Source: Phycisphaerales bacterium Planc_01
Lineage (GTDB): Bacteria > Planctomycetota > Phycisphaerae > Sedimentisphaerales > Anaerobacaceae
Assembly: GCA_001603075.1 (NCBI GenBank)
Contig: LVBB01000016.1
Span: forward strand, 1 to 64,000
Reading direction: 5' to 3'
Length of the DNA stretch: 64,000 nt
This document shows positions 44,714 to 53,632 of this stretch, in pieces. Position numbers and translations under genes: made by a program. Each line of letters opens with the position of its first letter. The stretch's first letter is position 1. The notes below the pieces were generated by a model. The model saw nothing but the letters and a program-made list of their open reading frames with translations. It was not told the DNA's origin and did not search any database.

Positions 44714-46021
44714 CTACCTGACGAACTGCACGTTCAGCATGTGCGTCGAGCACGAGATGCACGGATCATACGAACGCACCAGCATCTCGAGTTTCAGACG
44801 GACCGCGTCCTCGCCCTCGTCCAGGATCTCCGGCACGAACTTCTCGAAATCCTGCTGGATGGCGGCGTGGTTCTGGTTCGTCGGAATGCAGATGTCGGCG
44901 CCGACGCAGTTGCCCTTGCGGTCGAACTCATACTGGTGGAACAGAATACCGCGCGGGGCCTCGACGCATCCGCTGGCCTTGCCGGCCTTCGGCGAGGTCT
45001 TCACGTTCTCCGGCTTGATGCCCGCCGTCAACAGCTCGTCGATCATTCCGATGCTGGTCTCCACCACGTGCACGGCCTCGACGATCTGAGCGACGCTGTT
45101 CATGAATGGGTTGCAGCAGCCTTGCGTAAGCCCGAACATCTTGGCGACATCCTTGGCCATCGGCGACAGCAGAGGAGCGTTGTTGTTGAACCGCGCCAGC
45201 GCACCGACCGTGTAGGACTCGCGATGCCACTTGGTCCACTTGGCTGTCGATTGATCGTTCATGTACTCGTTGGCCACACTCTGCCAATCGTGGATCGAAA
45301 CGGCGCCGTCGTAGTCGGTGCTCGTGATATCGCCGTGGTAGAACGTGTACGTGGGCGGATCGTCCTGCTTGAGCGAGACGTATTCGGTCTCGCGCGTAAA
45401 GTTGGGGATGTTGCCCGCCGCAGAGAGCACCACTTCCGCGACCGCCTTCAAGTCGGCCACGCAGTTCTTGAGCCGCCCCAGCAGTTCGCGCAGTTCCTTC
45501 TCCGTCGGGAACTTCGTCAGGCCGCCCGGTTTGAGCGTCACCGGATGCGTGGTGCGACCGGCGATCAGGTCGGACCATTCGTTCGCCAGACGGTGCAGGC
45601 GAATCACCGCCATGACCGCGTCCGGGGCCTTGGCGGCCAGCGGCACCACCGACGGCAGCCCGAACAGATCGGGGGCAACCAGATAGCCGACGTGCAGAAC
45701 GTGGCTCTGCAACTGCTCGGAGTAGTGCATCAGGATGCGAACCTTGTCGGCCTGCTCGGAGACCTTGATGCCCAACGCATTCTCGACGGCCTTGGTGGAG
45801 GCCAGCGAGTGGGTGATCGAGCAGATCCCGCAGATCCGGCTGACAATCGTCTGGATATCTTCGTAACTGCGGCCTCGCACCATCGCCTCGAAGAAACGCG
45901 GCGCCTCGGGGACTTGCCATTCGACCTTCTCGACCTTGCCGTTGGTAGCATTGACCACGATGTTGCCGTGCCCTTCGACGCGGGTCACGTGGTGCACGTT
46001 TACGTTCACTGTCTTAGCCAT
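44714..46021 (-). CDS. hydA: [NiFe] hydrogenase large (alpha) subunit
   Basis: The 435-residue protein carries the NiFe active site. The N-terminal cysteine motif is RICGICSITHS and the C-terminal motif is DPCISCSTH, followed by the tail MLNVQFVR, which should be cleaved after His. VTRVEGHGNI near the N-terminus is the usual start of the family. Group 3-type features (short subunit, separate flavin subunit) fit the group 3b sulfhydrogenase type, which couples H2 to NAD(P)H. The start MAKTVNVNVHHVTRVEG follows AGGAGCC, and the gene overlaps the small-subunit gene by eight bases. Confidence 0.93.
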   Translation of the reverse strand: MAKTVNVNVHHVTRVEGHGNIVVNATNGKVEKVEWQVPEAPRFFEAMVRGRSYEDIQTIVSRICGICSITHSLASTKAVENALGIKVSEQADKVRILMHYSEQLQSHVLHVGYLVAPDLFGLPSVVPLAAKAPDAVMAVIRLHRLANEWSDLIAGRTTHPVTLKPGGLTKFPTEKELRELLGRLKNCVADLKAVAEVVLSAAGNIPNFTRETEYVSLKQDDPPTYTFYHGDITSTDYDGAVSIHDWQSVANEYMNDQSTAKWTKWHRESYTVGALARFNNNAPLLSPMAKDVAKMFGLTQGCCNPFMNSVAQIVEAVHVVETSIGMIDELLTAGIKPENVKTSPKAGKASGCVEAPRGILFHQYEFDRKGNCVGADICIPTNQNHAAIQQDFEKFVPEILDEGEDAVRLKLEMLVRSYDPCISCSTHMLNVQFVR

Positions 46022-46769
46022 ATATCGTCGGCTCCTGTCTGCTTCCAAAAAGAACCATCTTGGTCTTGAGGTGATCCACGGTCAGGCCGAACTTGTCGAT
46101 GACGTCCTTGGCGGCGTCGACGTTCGGGTTGCTGGTGTAGCCCCGGCAGCCGAAGCAGCGGAACCCGTTCGACGGGCACCGCGCGCCACAGCCGGCACGA
46201 ATGATCGGTCCGAGGCAGACCTGGCCATACTGCCACAGGCACGGGTTGCCCTTGGCCTTACACTCGACGCAGACGGGATAGTCCGGGATCTCCGGCGTCT
46301 TGCCCAGCAGCAGGCATCGCACGATGTACGTGAATTCCTTGCGGTCGATCGGGCAGCCGTGCACGTGGAAATCCACATCGACAACCTCGCCGACGGATTT
46401 CGTCGGCTGGGTCGCCAGGTGCGGCTTCTTCGAGTCCGTGCCGTATACGCACTTCTTGACCTCATCCAGGTCGTCGAAGTTGTTCTTGAGCTTGTTGACC
46501 CCGCCGATGGTGGCGCAGGCGCCTAGGGCAATCAGGATCTTTGCTCGGCTGCGGATCAGCTTGAGCCGCTCCTCATCTTCCAGGCGGGTAATCGATCCCT
46601 CGATGATGGCGATGTCGTATTCATCGCTCTTCTCACTCATCGCCTCTCGCCATTCCACCACGTCGGCCACGCCGATCAGGTCCAGCAGTTCCTCCTCGAG
46701 ATTGACGAACTGCAACTGGCAGCCTTCGCAACAGGCGAAATCGAATATCGCGATCTTGGGTTTGCTCAT
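46014..46769 (-). CDS. hydD: [NiFe] hydrogenase small (delta) subunit
   Basis: The 251-residue protein should bind the Fe-S clusters that pass electrons from the NiFe site. MSKPKIAIFDFACCEGCQLQ follows GGAGGCC. The proximal-cluster cysteines are in CCEGC, GACATIGGVNKL and HVHGCPIDRKEF; further cysteines at CVECKAKGNPCLWQYGQVC and RAGCGARCPSNGFRCFGCRG supply the other clusters. No Tat signal is present, as expected for a cytoplasmic enzyme. It starts two bases after the flavin-subunit stop. Confidence 0.92.
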   Translation of the reverse strand: MSKPKIAIFDFACCEGCQLQFVNLEEELLDLIGVADVVEWREAMSEKSDEYDIAIIEGSITRLEDEERLKLIRSRAKILIALGACATIGGVNKLKNNFDDLDEVKKCVYGTDSKKPHLATQPTKSVGEVVDVDFHVHGCPIDRKEFTYIVRCLLLGKTPEIPDYPVCVECKAKGNPCLWQYGQVCLGPIIRAGCGARCPSNGFRCFGCRGYTSNPNVDAAKDVIDKFGLTVDHLKTKMVLFGSRQEPTIYG

Positions 46770-46771
46770 AG

Positions 46772-47611
46772 TCAGATGGCCTCCGGCAGCGTTGCCAAAT
46801 CGGAATATCGGAATACGGGCCCGTCCATGCAGCAGTAGACGTTGTTGATCTGGCAGTGCCCGCACTTGCCAACGCCGCATTTCATCTTTCGTTCCAGGTT
46901 CAGGAAGATGTTCTCATGGGGCACCTCGTACTCTTCCAGTGACATGAGAACGAACTTGTACATGACAGGCGGGCCGCAGACCAGCACGACGGCGCCCTTC
47001 AAATCCGTCTTGATCTTGGGAATCAGCTTGGTCACGACGCCGACGCTGCCCTTCCAGGCGTTGTGCGGCTCGTCGATGGTCTCCAGCAGGTCCACATCGG
47101 CCCGTTCTTCCCAGGCGGCCACTTCCTTGACGAACAGGCGTTGTTCGTAGCACTTGGTCCCCTGGAGGATCGTCACCTCGCCGTAGTCGTCACGGTTGTC
47201 GAGCACGTAGTTGATAAAGGACCGCTGGGGAACCAGGCCGAGGCCGCCGCAGATAAAGACCAGGTTCTTGCCCTTGGCCTCTTCGATCGGATACATCCCG
47301 TCGCCGAGGGGTCCGCGAATCCCGATCTTGGCTCCCTCTCTGAGGTTGTGAACGGCGTTGGTCACATTGCCGATCTTGCGGATGACCAGTTCGAAGCCGT
47401 TCTTCTGCGTCGGCGACGAGGTGATCGTAATCGGCGCCTCGCCGATGCCCGCGACGGAGACCTCCACGAACTGGCCGGGGGTGTAGTCAAACTGGCCGTC
47501 ATCCATCGAAAGCCGCAGGTACCTCTCGGTCACGTTCATGGCTTCCGCCTTCACGACCGTCGCCAACTGCGGCAGATAGATATCTTTCTTCTCAGCACAA
47601 CACTGACACAT
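46772..47611 (-). CDS. hydG: Hydrogenase flavin (gamma) subunit, FAD/NAD(P)-binding
   Basis: The 279-residue protein is of the ferredoxin-NADP reductase / dihydroorotate-dehydrogenase electron-transfer type. The flavin domain includes YTPGQFVEVSVAGIGEAPIT and ITSSPTQKNGFELVIRKIG. The nucleotide-binding domain includes NLVFICGGLGLVPQRSFINY and VVLVCGPPVMYKFV. A C-terminal 2Fe-2S motif (MKCGVGKCGHCQINNVYCC) completes it. It passes electrons between NAD(P)H and the cluster subunit. A CQCC motif at the N-terminus may bind another cluster or zinc. Confidence 0.9.
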   Translation of the reverse strand: MCQCCAEKKDIYLPQLATVVKAEAMNVTERYLRLSMDDGQFDYTPGQFVEVSVAGIGEAPITITSSPTQKNGFELVIRKIGNVTNAVHNLREGAKIGIRGPLGDGMYPIEEAKGKNLVFICGGLGLVPQRSFINYVLDNRDDYGEVTILQGTKCYEQRLFVKEVAAWEERADVDLLETIDEPHNAWKGSVGVVTKLIPKIKTDLKGAVVLVCGPPVMYKFVLMSLEEYEVPHENIFLNLERKMKCGVGKCGHCQINNVYCCMDGPVFRYSDLATLPEAI

Positions 47612-47629
47612 TCGTCAAGCCCCTTCAAT

Positions 47630-47692
47630 TGATGATTGATTACTGATGATTGATTACCTGCGTGCCCAATAATCAACAATCCATAATCAATT
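47630..47692. repeat. AT-rich repeat between hydB and hydG
   Basis: TGATGATTGATTAC occurs twice in perfect tandem (47630-47643, 47644-47657). A partly complementary AT-rich arm follows at 47669-47692, so the transcript could form an imperfect hairpin of about 20 bp. It is strikingly AT-rich for this window and sits between two genes of the operon. Confidence 0.6.
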
Positions 47693-47693
47693 C

Positions 47694-48728
47694 TCAGCCG
47701 ATTCCCAGGTCATCGATCAGGCGATTGTATACGCTGACCGGATTGGCGATGTCCGGCAGGCACGCCGCAACGCAACGGCCACAGCCCACACAGGCGATCT
47801 GGCCGCCGATCTTGGGTGGAACATACTTGGCCTTTCGATACAGGCGATGACGGAACCGATCCGACCGCGGGTTCCGGAACTCATGCTCGCCGGCCACCTT
47901 CGTGAAACCGTCGAGCAGACACCCGTCCCAAGCCCGCTCCCGCTTGCCCGTCTGGAGGTCCCAGTTCACGTCGTCCTGGACGTTGAAGCAATAGCACGTC
48001 GGACAGACCTGATTGCACGACCCGCAGGCAAAGCACGTCTTGGCTCGCTCGGCCCAGACGGGGTGATCGTAGGCCTTCTCCAGCAACCTCGGCAGGTATG
48101 CCGCGTCGCACTTGAGTTCGTGGCGATTGAGTCCCTTCTCGTTCTTCGACCAGACCGCGTCGCGGCTCTTCAAGGCCGCCTCGTCGGCGACGGTGCCCTT
48201 CATCTCGGCCAACAGCTTCTCGCCCTTGGGTGTGCCCGACTCGACCACGTAGGCGCCGCCAACGTCGGTCAGCAGGATGTCGTAACCGCCCCGCACAACA
48301 GCCGTGCCCATCGAAGAGGCAAAGACGTTCTCCGACGGCTTGACCACGTCGCAGGCGATGATCGTCGCGTTGTCGCGCCGCTTCATGTAGTGCGTGTCGT
48401 AGTTGTCCTGTTGAAACAGTTCATCCATCTGATTGATCGCGACCATGTCGTAGGGATGGACGCCCAGCAGAACGAACGGCTGATCCTGATACTGCGAGTG
48501 GTACGCCCCGCCGATCTCGAACGTCATCAGCACCTCTGTCGGAGGCAGGAGGTACTTCTTGGGCGGTTGGAGCGTCACGTCGTAGTCCAGCCGCAGGTCC
48601 TTCGCCGACTCCAGCGGTGCGAAGTCAAAACGATCGCCTTTGGCCTGGACTCCAATAACGCTGGTCTTGCCGATCAGCGCATCCACAAATACGGCAAAAT
48701 CATCCTTCGAAATCTTCTTCACACTCAT
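47694..48728 (-). CDS. hydB: Hydrogenase iron-sulfur (beta) subunit
   Basis: The 344-residue protein is of the sulfhydrogenase beta / anaerobic sulfite reductase A type. The N-terminal 210 residues form the alpha/beta domain (LLGVHPYDMVAINQMDELFQ, RGGYDILLTDVGGAYVVESG). The C-terminal part has two [4Fe-4S] motifs, CFACGSCNQVCPTCYCF and CVGCGRCVAACLPDI. It is the electron-transfer subunit between the flavin and small subunits. Gene order B-G-D-A is that of group 3b hydrogenases. It starts 101 bases after the rex stop with a weak ribosome site. Confidence 0.9.
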   Translation of the reverse strand: MSVKKISKDDFAVFVDALIGKTSVIGVQAKGDRFDFAPLESAKDLRLDYDVTLQPPKKYLLPPTEVLMTFEIGGAYHSQYQDQPFVLLGVHPYDMVAINQMDELFQQDNYDTHYMKRRDNATIIACDVVKPSENVFASSMGTAVVRGGYDILLTDVGGAYVVESGTPKGEKLLAEMKGTVADEAALKSRDAVWSKNEKGLNRHELKCDAAYLPRLLEKAYDHPVWAERAKTCFACGSCNQVCPTCYCFNVQDDVNWDLQTGKRERAWDGCLLDGFTKVAGEHEFRNPRSDRFRHRLYRKAKYVPPKIGGQIACVGCGRCVAACLPDIANPVSVYNRLIDDLGIG

Positions 48729-48829
48729 CGCACAATCCCGGCTCCACGAGCCTCAAAAAATCCTTCTCAACAGTGTTCGACACAACGCCGTCTTTCATCC
48801 GACACGATCGGTGCTCCGGGCTGCTCCAC

Positions 48830-49453
48830 TCAGCTCACCGGCATGTAATACGGCAGCCGGGCAAGCTCCATGGCGATATCCAGAGTAATCACTTTGACTC
48901 GTTTGGGGGCCTCGACCCTGCATGGGGCGAAATTGAGGATTCCCTTGATCCCGACGCCGACAAGCCGATCCACGGTCTGCTGGGCAACCTGACGGGGGAC
49001 AGCCACGATCGCCAGGAAGATCTCCCGCTGCATCAGCGAATCGACACCGGCGAGATCTTCGATCTCGACGCCATTGATCGTGCGGCCGACCTTCTCCGGA
49101 TCGGCATCGAAGGCCGCAACGATATCCAACCCATAGGTACGAAACCCCGGATAGGCCAGCAAGGCCGAACCCAGATCACCTACCCCGATCAACGCCGCCC
49201 TCCGGATCACGTCCAGACGCAGGATCCTCTGTATTTCGCGCGCAAGCCTGCCGATGTTGTAGCCCACCCCGGGGGTCCCGAAATCCCCGAAATAGGAGAA
49301 ATCCTTGCGAATCTGATGCGAATGAACGCCCACGAAGGCGGCCAGAGACTGGCTGGAGATGTGCTCGTTGCCCTTCTCCGCCGAGAACATCAGTCCTCGC
49401 AGGTAGATGGGCAACCGGCGAACGGTCTCGTCAGGGATTCTATGATACCTCAT
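48830..49453 (-). CDS. rex: Redox-sensing transcriptional repressor Rex
   Basis: The protein has 207 residues. The N-terminal winged helix (IPDETVRRLPIYLRGL, ISSQSLAAFVGVHSHQIRKD, FSYFGDFGTPGVGYNI) binds DNA. The Rossmann domain (AALIGVGDLGSALLAY) binds NADH, and the C-terminal swapped helix follows (VKVITLDIAMELARLPYYM). Rex releases DNA when the NADH/NAD+ ratio is high. A near-consensus Rex operator lies just upstream of its own start, and the next genes on the same strand are the hydrogenase operon, so Rex probably represses itself and the hydrogenase. Confidence 0.95.
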   Translation of the reverse strand: MRYHRIPDETVRRLPIYLRGLMFSAEKGNEHISSQSLAAFVGVHSHQIRKDFSYFGDFGTPGVGYNIGRLAREIQRILRLDVIRRAALIGVGDLGSALLAYPGFRTYGLDIVAAFDADPEKVGRTINGVEIEDLAGVDSLMQREIFLAIVAVPRQVAQQTVDRLVGVGIKGILNFAPCRVEAPKRVKVITLDIAMELARLPYYMPVS

Positions 49454-49477
49454 GCGAGCGCCACGACCAGTTAGTGC

Positions 49478-49495
49478 TTGTGTTCACATTCACAA
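49478..49495 (-). promoter_or_regulatory. Rex operator
   Basis: TTGTGTTCACATTCACAA matches the Rex consensus TTGTGAA-n4-TTCACAA at 12 of 14 defined positions. It covers about +8 to +25 of the predicted rex transcript, where bound Rex would block initiation. Confidence 0.85.
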
Positions 49496-49508
49496 ACTGA
49501 AAAGCAAG

Positions 49509-49537
49509 ACTATATCCCCCCGTCGGCCATATGTCAA
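49509..49537 (-). promoter_or_regulatory. Promoter of the rex-hydrogenase cluster
   Basis: Read on the minus strand: perfect TTGACA (49537-49532), a 17-bp spacer and TATAGT (49514-49509). The start codon of rex is 55 bases downstream, with the Rex operator between. Confidence 0.8.
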
Positions 49538-49748
49538 GCACCGCCGGACGACTTTGTCGCACACCGTTCACATTTTCTGTCGCAAGTTCTTGCGGCAAAG
49601 GTGGTTACCCCGTCACAAGACCGCAGCGGAAAATCTTGTCGGCCAACATCACCAGCGCGCGTCATTGGTGGCCCCTTGCATCCCCTGCTGGCACAACAAT
49701 CCGGCGGCGGGGTATGAGGCCTGTCGCAACAGCCGATCACCCCAGCGA

Positions 49749-50123
49749 TCAATCCCCTACAAGCGGCCGGACATTATCGACCTTGAAGTGGACCAGGAAC
49801 TTGGGGGCATCGCCGCGATCATGGCCTTTGCGGGCGCCGCGGCGAACGGCCTCGATTCGGTCCGGGTCGGTCTCCTCATGGGTTCGGGTCAGATAGAGCC
49901 GCTTGCCCTTGTATCCCTTGCCGGCCTCGACGAACAGATACGCCGCATGGGGATTGGCCGCGATGTTGTCGTGGCTGGTCCGGTCGCTCATAATCAGGGC
50001 CACCAACTCATCGTCGACAACGTGCGGCCGGGCGTATATCGCCAGATCGACCCGGCCCTCGGCATCGGCTGTGCCCAATACGCCGATGCCCTCAGTGCTC
50101 TCGAAGTAATCACGCAGATTCAT
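49749..50123 (-). CDS. Pyridoxamine 5'-phosphate oxidase-like FMN-binding protein
   Basis: The protein has 124 residues with a split-barrel flavin-binding fold (GIGVLGTADAEGRVDLAIYA, LVALIMSDRTSHDNIAANPH, GYKGKRLYLTRTHEE). The start MNLRDYFESTEG follows GAGGAGA. Proteins of this family bind FMN, F420 or haem and often reduce small molecules. It overlaps the upstream epimerase gene by 14 bases, so translation is coupled. The substrate is unknown. Confidence 0.78.
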   Translation of the reverse strand: MNLRDYFESTEGIGVLGTADAEGRVDLAIYARPHVVDDELVALIMSDRTSHDNIAANPHAAYLFVEAGKGYKGKRLYLTRTHEETDPDRIEAVRRGARKGHDRGDAPKFLVHFKVDNVRPLVGD

Positions 50124-51042
50124 GTTTCTCTCCTCGAACAATCTCTGTCAACGCGATGCCGACATCACAATGCCTGAACTCAAACCCCATTTCACACAAC
50201 CGTTTGGGAAAGACCTTCTGGCCTCCCAGGAGCACTTCGTCGGCCATCCGTCCCAGGACCAGGCGCAGTATGAAGCCCGGGACGGCCGTCCAGGAGGACC
50301 GTCCCATCACCTCGCCCAGCGTTCGACAGAACGCCTTCATCGTCACCGGCTCGGGCGCCGTCAGATTGAAGACACCCCGCGTGCCGGGATTCTCAATGAG
50401 GAACCGAATCGCTCGGACCTGGTCCTCAAGACTGATCCAGGAGAACCACTGTCTGCCGGTGCCCACAGAACCACCCAGATGCAGGCGAAAGGGCCGCATC
50501 AGCTTGGGCAACGCCCCGCCCTCGGTGCCGAGCACCACCCCTGTGCGTATGGTCACCCACCGAACGCCGAACCGCTCGGCTCTCTCGACGATCATCTCGA
50601 CCCGTCGGCAGATCTCCGCCAGGAAGCCGGTGCCCGCAGGGGAGCCCTCATCCAGCATCTCGTCGGCACGCGAGCCGTAGAAACCAATAGCCGACGCCTG
50701 GACAAAGGTCTTCGGCTTGTCTTTGGCCATCTCGATCGCGTCGAGAATCGCCCGGGCGGCATGAGTCCTGCTCTGCAGGATGTCGGCCTTCCTGGTGCGA
50801 CTCCAGCGCCCAGCGGCGATATTCTCGCCCGCCAGATTCACCACCGCCTCGGCGCCGTTGACCTCACCGGCCCAAGGCCCGGTCGTTCTCCCGTCCCACT
50901 CGACGACCTTTGCGTACGGCCCCACGATTGCCGTGGCCTTCCTGGCATCGCGAGACAGGGCTACGAGCTCGTAGTCGCCGCATAGATCGCGACACAAGGC
51001 TCGCCCGATAAAACCCGTCGCCCCTGTGATGACGATACGCAT
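50110..51042 (-). CDS. TIGR01777 family NAD-dependent epimerase/reductase-like protein
   Basis: The protein has 310 residues. MRIVITGATGFIGRALCRDL follows AAGGAA and holds the NAD(P)-binding GxxGxxG. Family marks are VVNLAGENIAAGRWSRTRK, FVQASAIGFYGSRADE, GTGRQWFSWISLEDQVRAI and GVFNLTAPEPVT, followed by the C-terminal DUF1731-like part. The physiological substrate of this family is unknown. It lies between photolyase and the PNPOx-like gene. Confidence 0.88.
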   Translation of the reverse strand: MRIVITGATGFIGRALCRDLCGDYELVALSRDARKATAIVGPYAKVVEWDGRTTGPWAGEVNGAEAVVNLAGENIAAGRWSRTRKADILQSRTHAARAILDAIEMAKDKPKTFVQASAIGFYGSRADEMLDEGSPAGTGFLAEICRRVEMIVERAERFGVRWVTIRTGVVLGTEGGALPKLMRPFRLHLGGSVGTGRQWFSWISLEDQVRAIRFLIENPGTRGVFNLTAPEPVTMKAFCRTLGEVMGRSSWTAVPGFILRLVLGRMADEVLLGGQKVFPKRLCEMGFEFRHCDVGIALTEIVRGEKHESA

Positions 51043-51053
51043 ACTCGTTCCTT

Positions 51054-52412
51054 CTATCGGGCCGACCCAATGCGTTCGACCCGCTGGACATAGGCGTCGG
51101 CGTCGAACTTCCGCTTGAGCCCGGCGGCGTTCATATAACGAACCTTGCCAAAAACCGGGCGCTCGGCCCACGCCCTGTCGTGCTTGCCGAAGCACCACGC
51201 CACACCAGCAAATCCGTTCGGGTCCCGTCCATCGAGTTCGTATTTGTTGTTCAAGTGCAACGCGATGCGAAAGCCCTCTTCAGGACTCTTGCTCCATTCG
51301 AGGATCTTCTTGCCCCAGTACATGCGCATATAGCCGTGCATCTTGCCCGTGAGCATCATTTCCCTCTGTGCCGCGTTCCAGTACGGGTCATGGGTCTTGG
51401 CGGTTTCGAATTCTTCGAGCGAGTGAACATATTCGCGCCTGTCGCGACGGTGAAACTCAAGCGTCCGTCGGGTCCAGGGCGGCAAACACTCGTAGCTGTC
51501 GTATTGGTGGTTGTAGTAGACGAAGTTGAAGCTCAGCTCCCGCCGGACGATCAGTTCTTCGAGGAAGGCGTCTTTGGCGGAGCTCGACATCTCGCCCACC
51601 TGCAAGGCGATGTAGAGCGGCGAGATCTGGCCGAAATGCAGATAGGGACTGAGGTTGGACGTTCCGTCGAGATTCGGGTCGTTTCGCCGGGTGTCGTAGC
51701 CATCGAGCTTGCGGCTGATAAACTCCTCCAGACGCCGCTTCGCCTGCTCGGTCCCTCCCGTGTAATCCGGCGCCGGGGTGACAGAGCTGTCTACCTTGAG
51801 CCGCGCAGTCACCTTGTCGATGTCGCTCAGGTCGATGCCCTCAAATGGCGGTTCCAGCGACGGGACCCGGACCTTGCGATGCCTCAGTCGAACGAGATAG
51901 GCGTCGAGCTGCCGACGGATGCGAGGCCGGAACGTTCCAGCCGAGAAGTTCTCCTTCTCCGCGGCCGTCTCCACGGGGACGATCACATTCGTCTCGACCT
52001 CGATCAGCGGACGGGCAATTCGCTCGGCGACCTCGGCCCGCCACTGCCGCTGCACCCGCAGGTGCCCCTCATCGACGACGACCAGGCAGGCGTCCTTCGC
52101 CAGCTTCGCAATGCACTCGACCGGGTTCTGGGCCCGCACCACCAGCCGAATCCCTCGACGGGCCAGGTCCTTTTCGACCTGCCGGAGTCCTTCCAGCATG
52201 AAGCGATAGTGCCTCGCATTGGCCTGTGGGAAGTCCGCCGTCAACCCGAATGCCGCAACCACCGGCGTCTTCAACGCATTGGCCCGATCGATCGCATATT
52301 CCAGCGCATGATTCCACTCGGCCCGCTGCGCCGCCTGCATCCAATACAACACGTATCGGCCAGTGCAGACCTCGCGATGGTTGAGGGGCACGATCCTGTC
52401 CGGCTGAATCAT
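51054..52412 (-). CDS. phr: Class II CPD photolyase
   Basis: The 452-residue light-driven DNA repair enzyme splits cyclobutane pyrimidine dimers using FAD. The N-terminal alpha/beta antenna domain includes YVLYWMQAAQRAEWNHALEY and PVVAAFGLTADFPQANARH. The FAD domain shows the class II pattern: SNLSPYLHFGQISPLYIALQ, ELIVRRELSFNFVYYNHQYD, GKMHGYMRMYWGKKILEWSK and NGFAGVAWCFGKHDRAWAE. The start follows GGAGAG. It is the only clear DNA-repair gene in the window. Confidence 0.93.
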   Translation of the reverse strand: MIQPDRIVPLNHREVCTGRYVLYWMQAAQRAEWNHALEYAIDRANALKTPVVAAFGLTADFPQANARHYRFMLEGLRQVEKDLARRGIRLVVRAQNPVECIAKLAKDACLVVVDEGHLRVQRQWRAEVAERIARPLIEVETNVIVPVETAAEKENFSAGTFRPRIRRQLDAYLVRLRHRKVRVPSLEPPFEGIDLSDIDKVTARLKVDSSVTPAPDYTGGTEQAKRRLEEFISRKLDGYDTRRNDPNLDGTSNLSPYLHFGQISPLYIALQVGEMSSSAKDAFLEELIVRRELSFNFVYYNHQYDSYECLPPWTRRTLEFHRRDRREYVHSLEEFETAKTHDPYWNAAQREMMLTGKMHGYMRMYWGKKILEWSKSPEEGFRIALHLNNKYELDGRDPNGFAGVAWCFGKHDRAWAERPVFGKVRYMNAAGLKRKFDADAYVQRVERIGSAR

Positions 52413-52460
52413 AGAACTCTCCGCAGGATTCGACGCACACGGCCGATTCGGACCGATGCC

Positions 52461-53621
52461 TCAGTAGAAGCCGTGCTCGTACGCCGCGTCGAACATGGCG
52501 ACGATGTTCTCGGGGGGTACACCGGCCTGGATGTTGTGAACGCTGTTGAAGACGTAGCCGCCGCCGGGCTTGAGGGCCGCAACATTCTTACGGACATCCT
52601 TGCGAACGTCCTCGGGCGTGCCAAAGCCGAGGACGTGCTGCGTATCGATTCCCCCACCCCAAAACGTCAGGCGGTCGCCGTATCGCTGCTTGAGATCGCG
52701 GGGGTCCATGTTCGCGGCGCTGACTTGCACGGGGTTGAGGATGTCGATGCCGTTGTCGATCAGATCGCCGATCAGGGGCACGACAGAACCGCACGTGTGG
52801 TACCAGATTCTGGCGTTCGTCAATGACTTGATATGTTGGACGAGCGTCTTCTGCCTGGGCTTGACGACGCGGCGGTAGAAGTCCGGCGAGAACAGCGGGC
52901 CCATCTGCCCGCCGATGTCGTCACCAATCATCACCACATCCACAAGATCGCCAATCTCCTTCATGAACTCGGTGTAGTAGCCCATCCAAAACGCCAGGGT
53001 CCGATCGAGCAGCGTCGCGCAGAAATCCGGGTTCTCCACCGTGTCCATGTACCAGCGCTCCAGGCCCCGCATGTACCAGCAGATCTCGTAGACCACGCCG
53101 CCGATGCCGGTCGAGATCGCGTAACGGGTCTCATTCCGCAGTCTCAGGGCCTCGTCGCGCACCCCTGTGAACCGCGTCGGATCGTCACCCTTGGGAAAAG
53201 GATAGTCCGCGATGTCGTCGATCGTTGCACCGGCCAGTGGATGGTGCGAGATGTCCATGTAGAGCGGCTGGTCGTCGGGCATCGACCAGACAACGCCGAA
53301 CTCGTCGGCCAGATCGTGCCAGAGCCGACCGTCGCGGGTGTTTTGCTCGATGCCACCCGTGAAGCTGGCAGGCCCGTGCGCGAAGACGTATCGGATATCG
53401 ACATGGAACCGCCGGAGTATCTCTTCGCACGGCCTGGCCAGTTGCTGGACCGGGTCCATGATTGTCACGTCGTCTTCGATGCCCAAATGGTTCAGCAGGT
53501 CGATGTAGGCCTTCCTGTGGATACCGGTCTGGAAGCCTCCCAGATCGATCGGTATACGGTCAGGGACCTGGTGGTTCAACGCCATCAGAACTCGCTGCCG
53601 TGATGTCATAGCCGTCGTCAT
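52461..53621 (-). CDS. Uroporphyrinogen decarboxylase-family (MtaA/CmuA-like) protein
   Basis: The protein has 386 residues. The start MTTAMTSRQRVLMALNHQVP follows AGGAG. The UroD fold is clear (PDRIPIDLGGFQTGIHRKAY, GDLVDVVMIGDDIGGQMGPL). The motif IWYHTCGSVVPLIGDLIDNG, with His-Thr-Cys as in zinc-dependent methylcobamide methyltransferases, and NPVQVSAANMDPRDLKQRYG point to the methyltransferase branch rather than haem synthesis. It lies 11 bases after the rhaT stop, so a role in sugar use, perhaps O-demethylation, is possible but unproven. Confidence 0.82.
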   Translation of the reverse strand: MTTAMTSRQRVLMALNHQVPDRIPIDLGGFQTGIHRKAYIDLLNHLGIEDDVTIMDPVQQLARPCEEILRRFHVDIRYVFAHGPASFTGGIEQNTRDGRLWHDLADEFGVVWSMPDDQPLYMDISHHPLAGATIDDIADYPFPKGDDPTRFTGVRDEALRLRNETRYAISTGIGGVVYEICWYMRGLERWYMDTVENPDFCATLLDRTLAFWMGYYTEFMKEIGDLVDVVMIGDDIGGQMGPLFSPDFYRRVVKPRQKTLVQHIKSLTNARIWYHTCGSVVPLIGDLIDNGIDILNPVQVSAANMDPRDLKQRYGDRLTFWGGGIDTQHVLGFGTPEDVRKDVRKNVAALKPGGGYVFNSVHNIQAGVPPENIVAMFDAAYEHGFY

Positions 53622-53632
53622 AAACGAGACTC

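Noticed and set aside
49552-49594. Second Rex-like or palindromic operator (TTCACATTTTC, CGCAAGTTCTTGCG)
   Set aside because: The first lacks the TTGTG half-site. The second is a short palindrome with no known regulator match and no gene positioned to use it.
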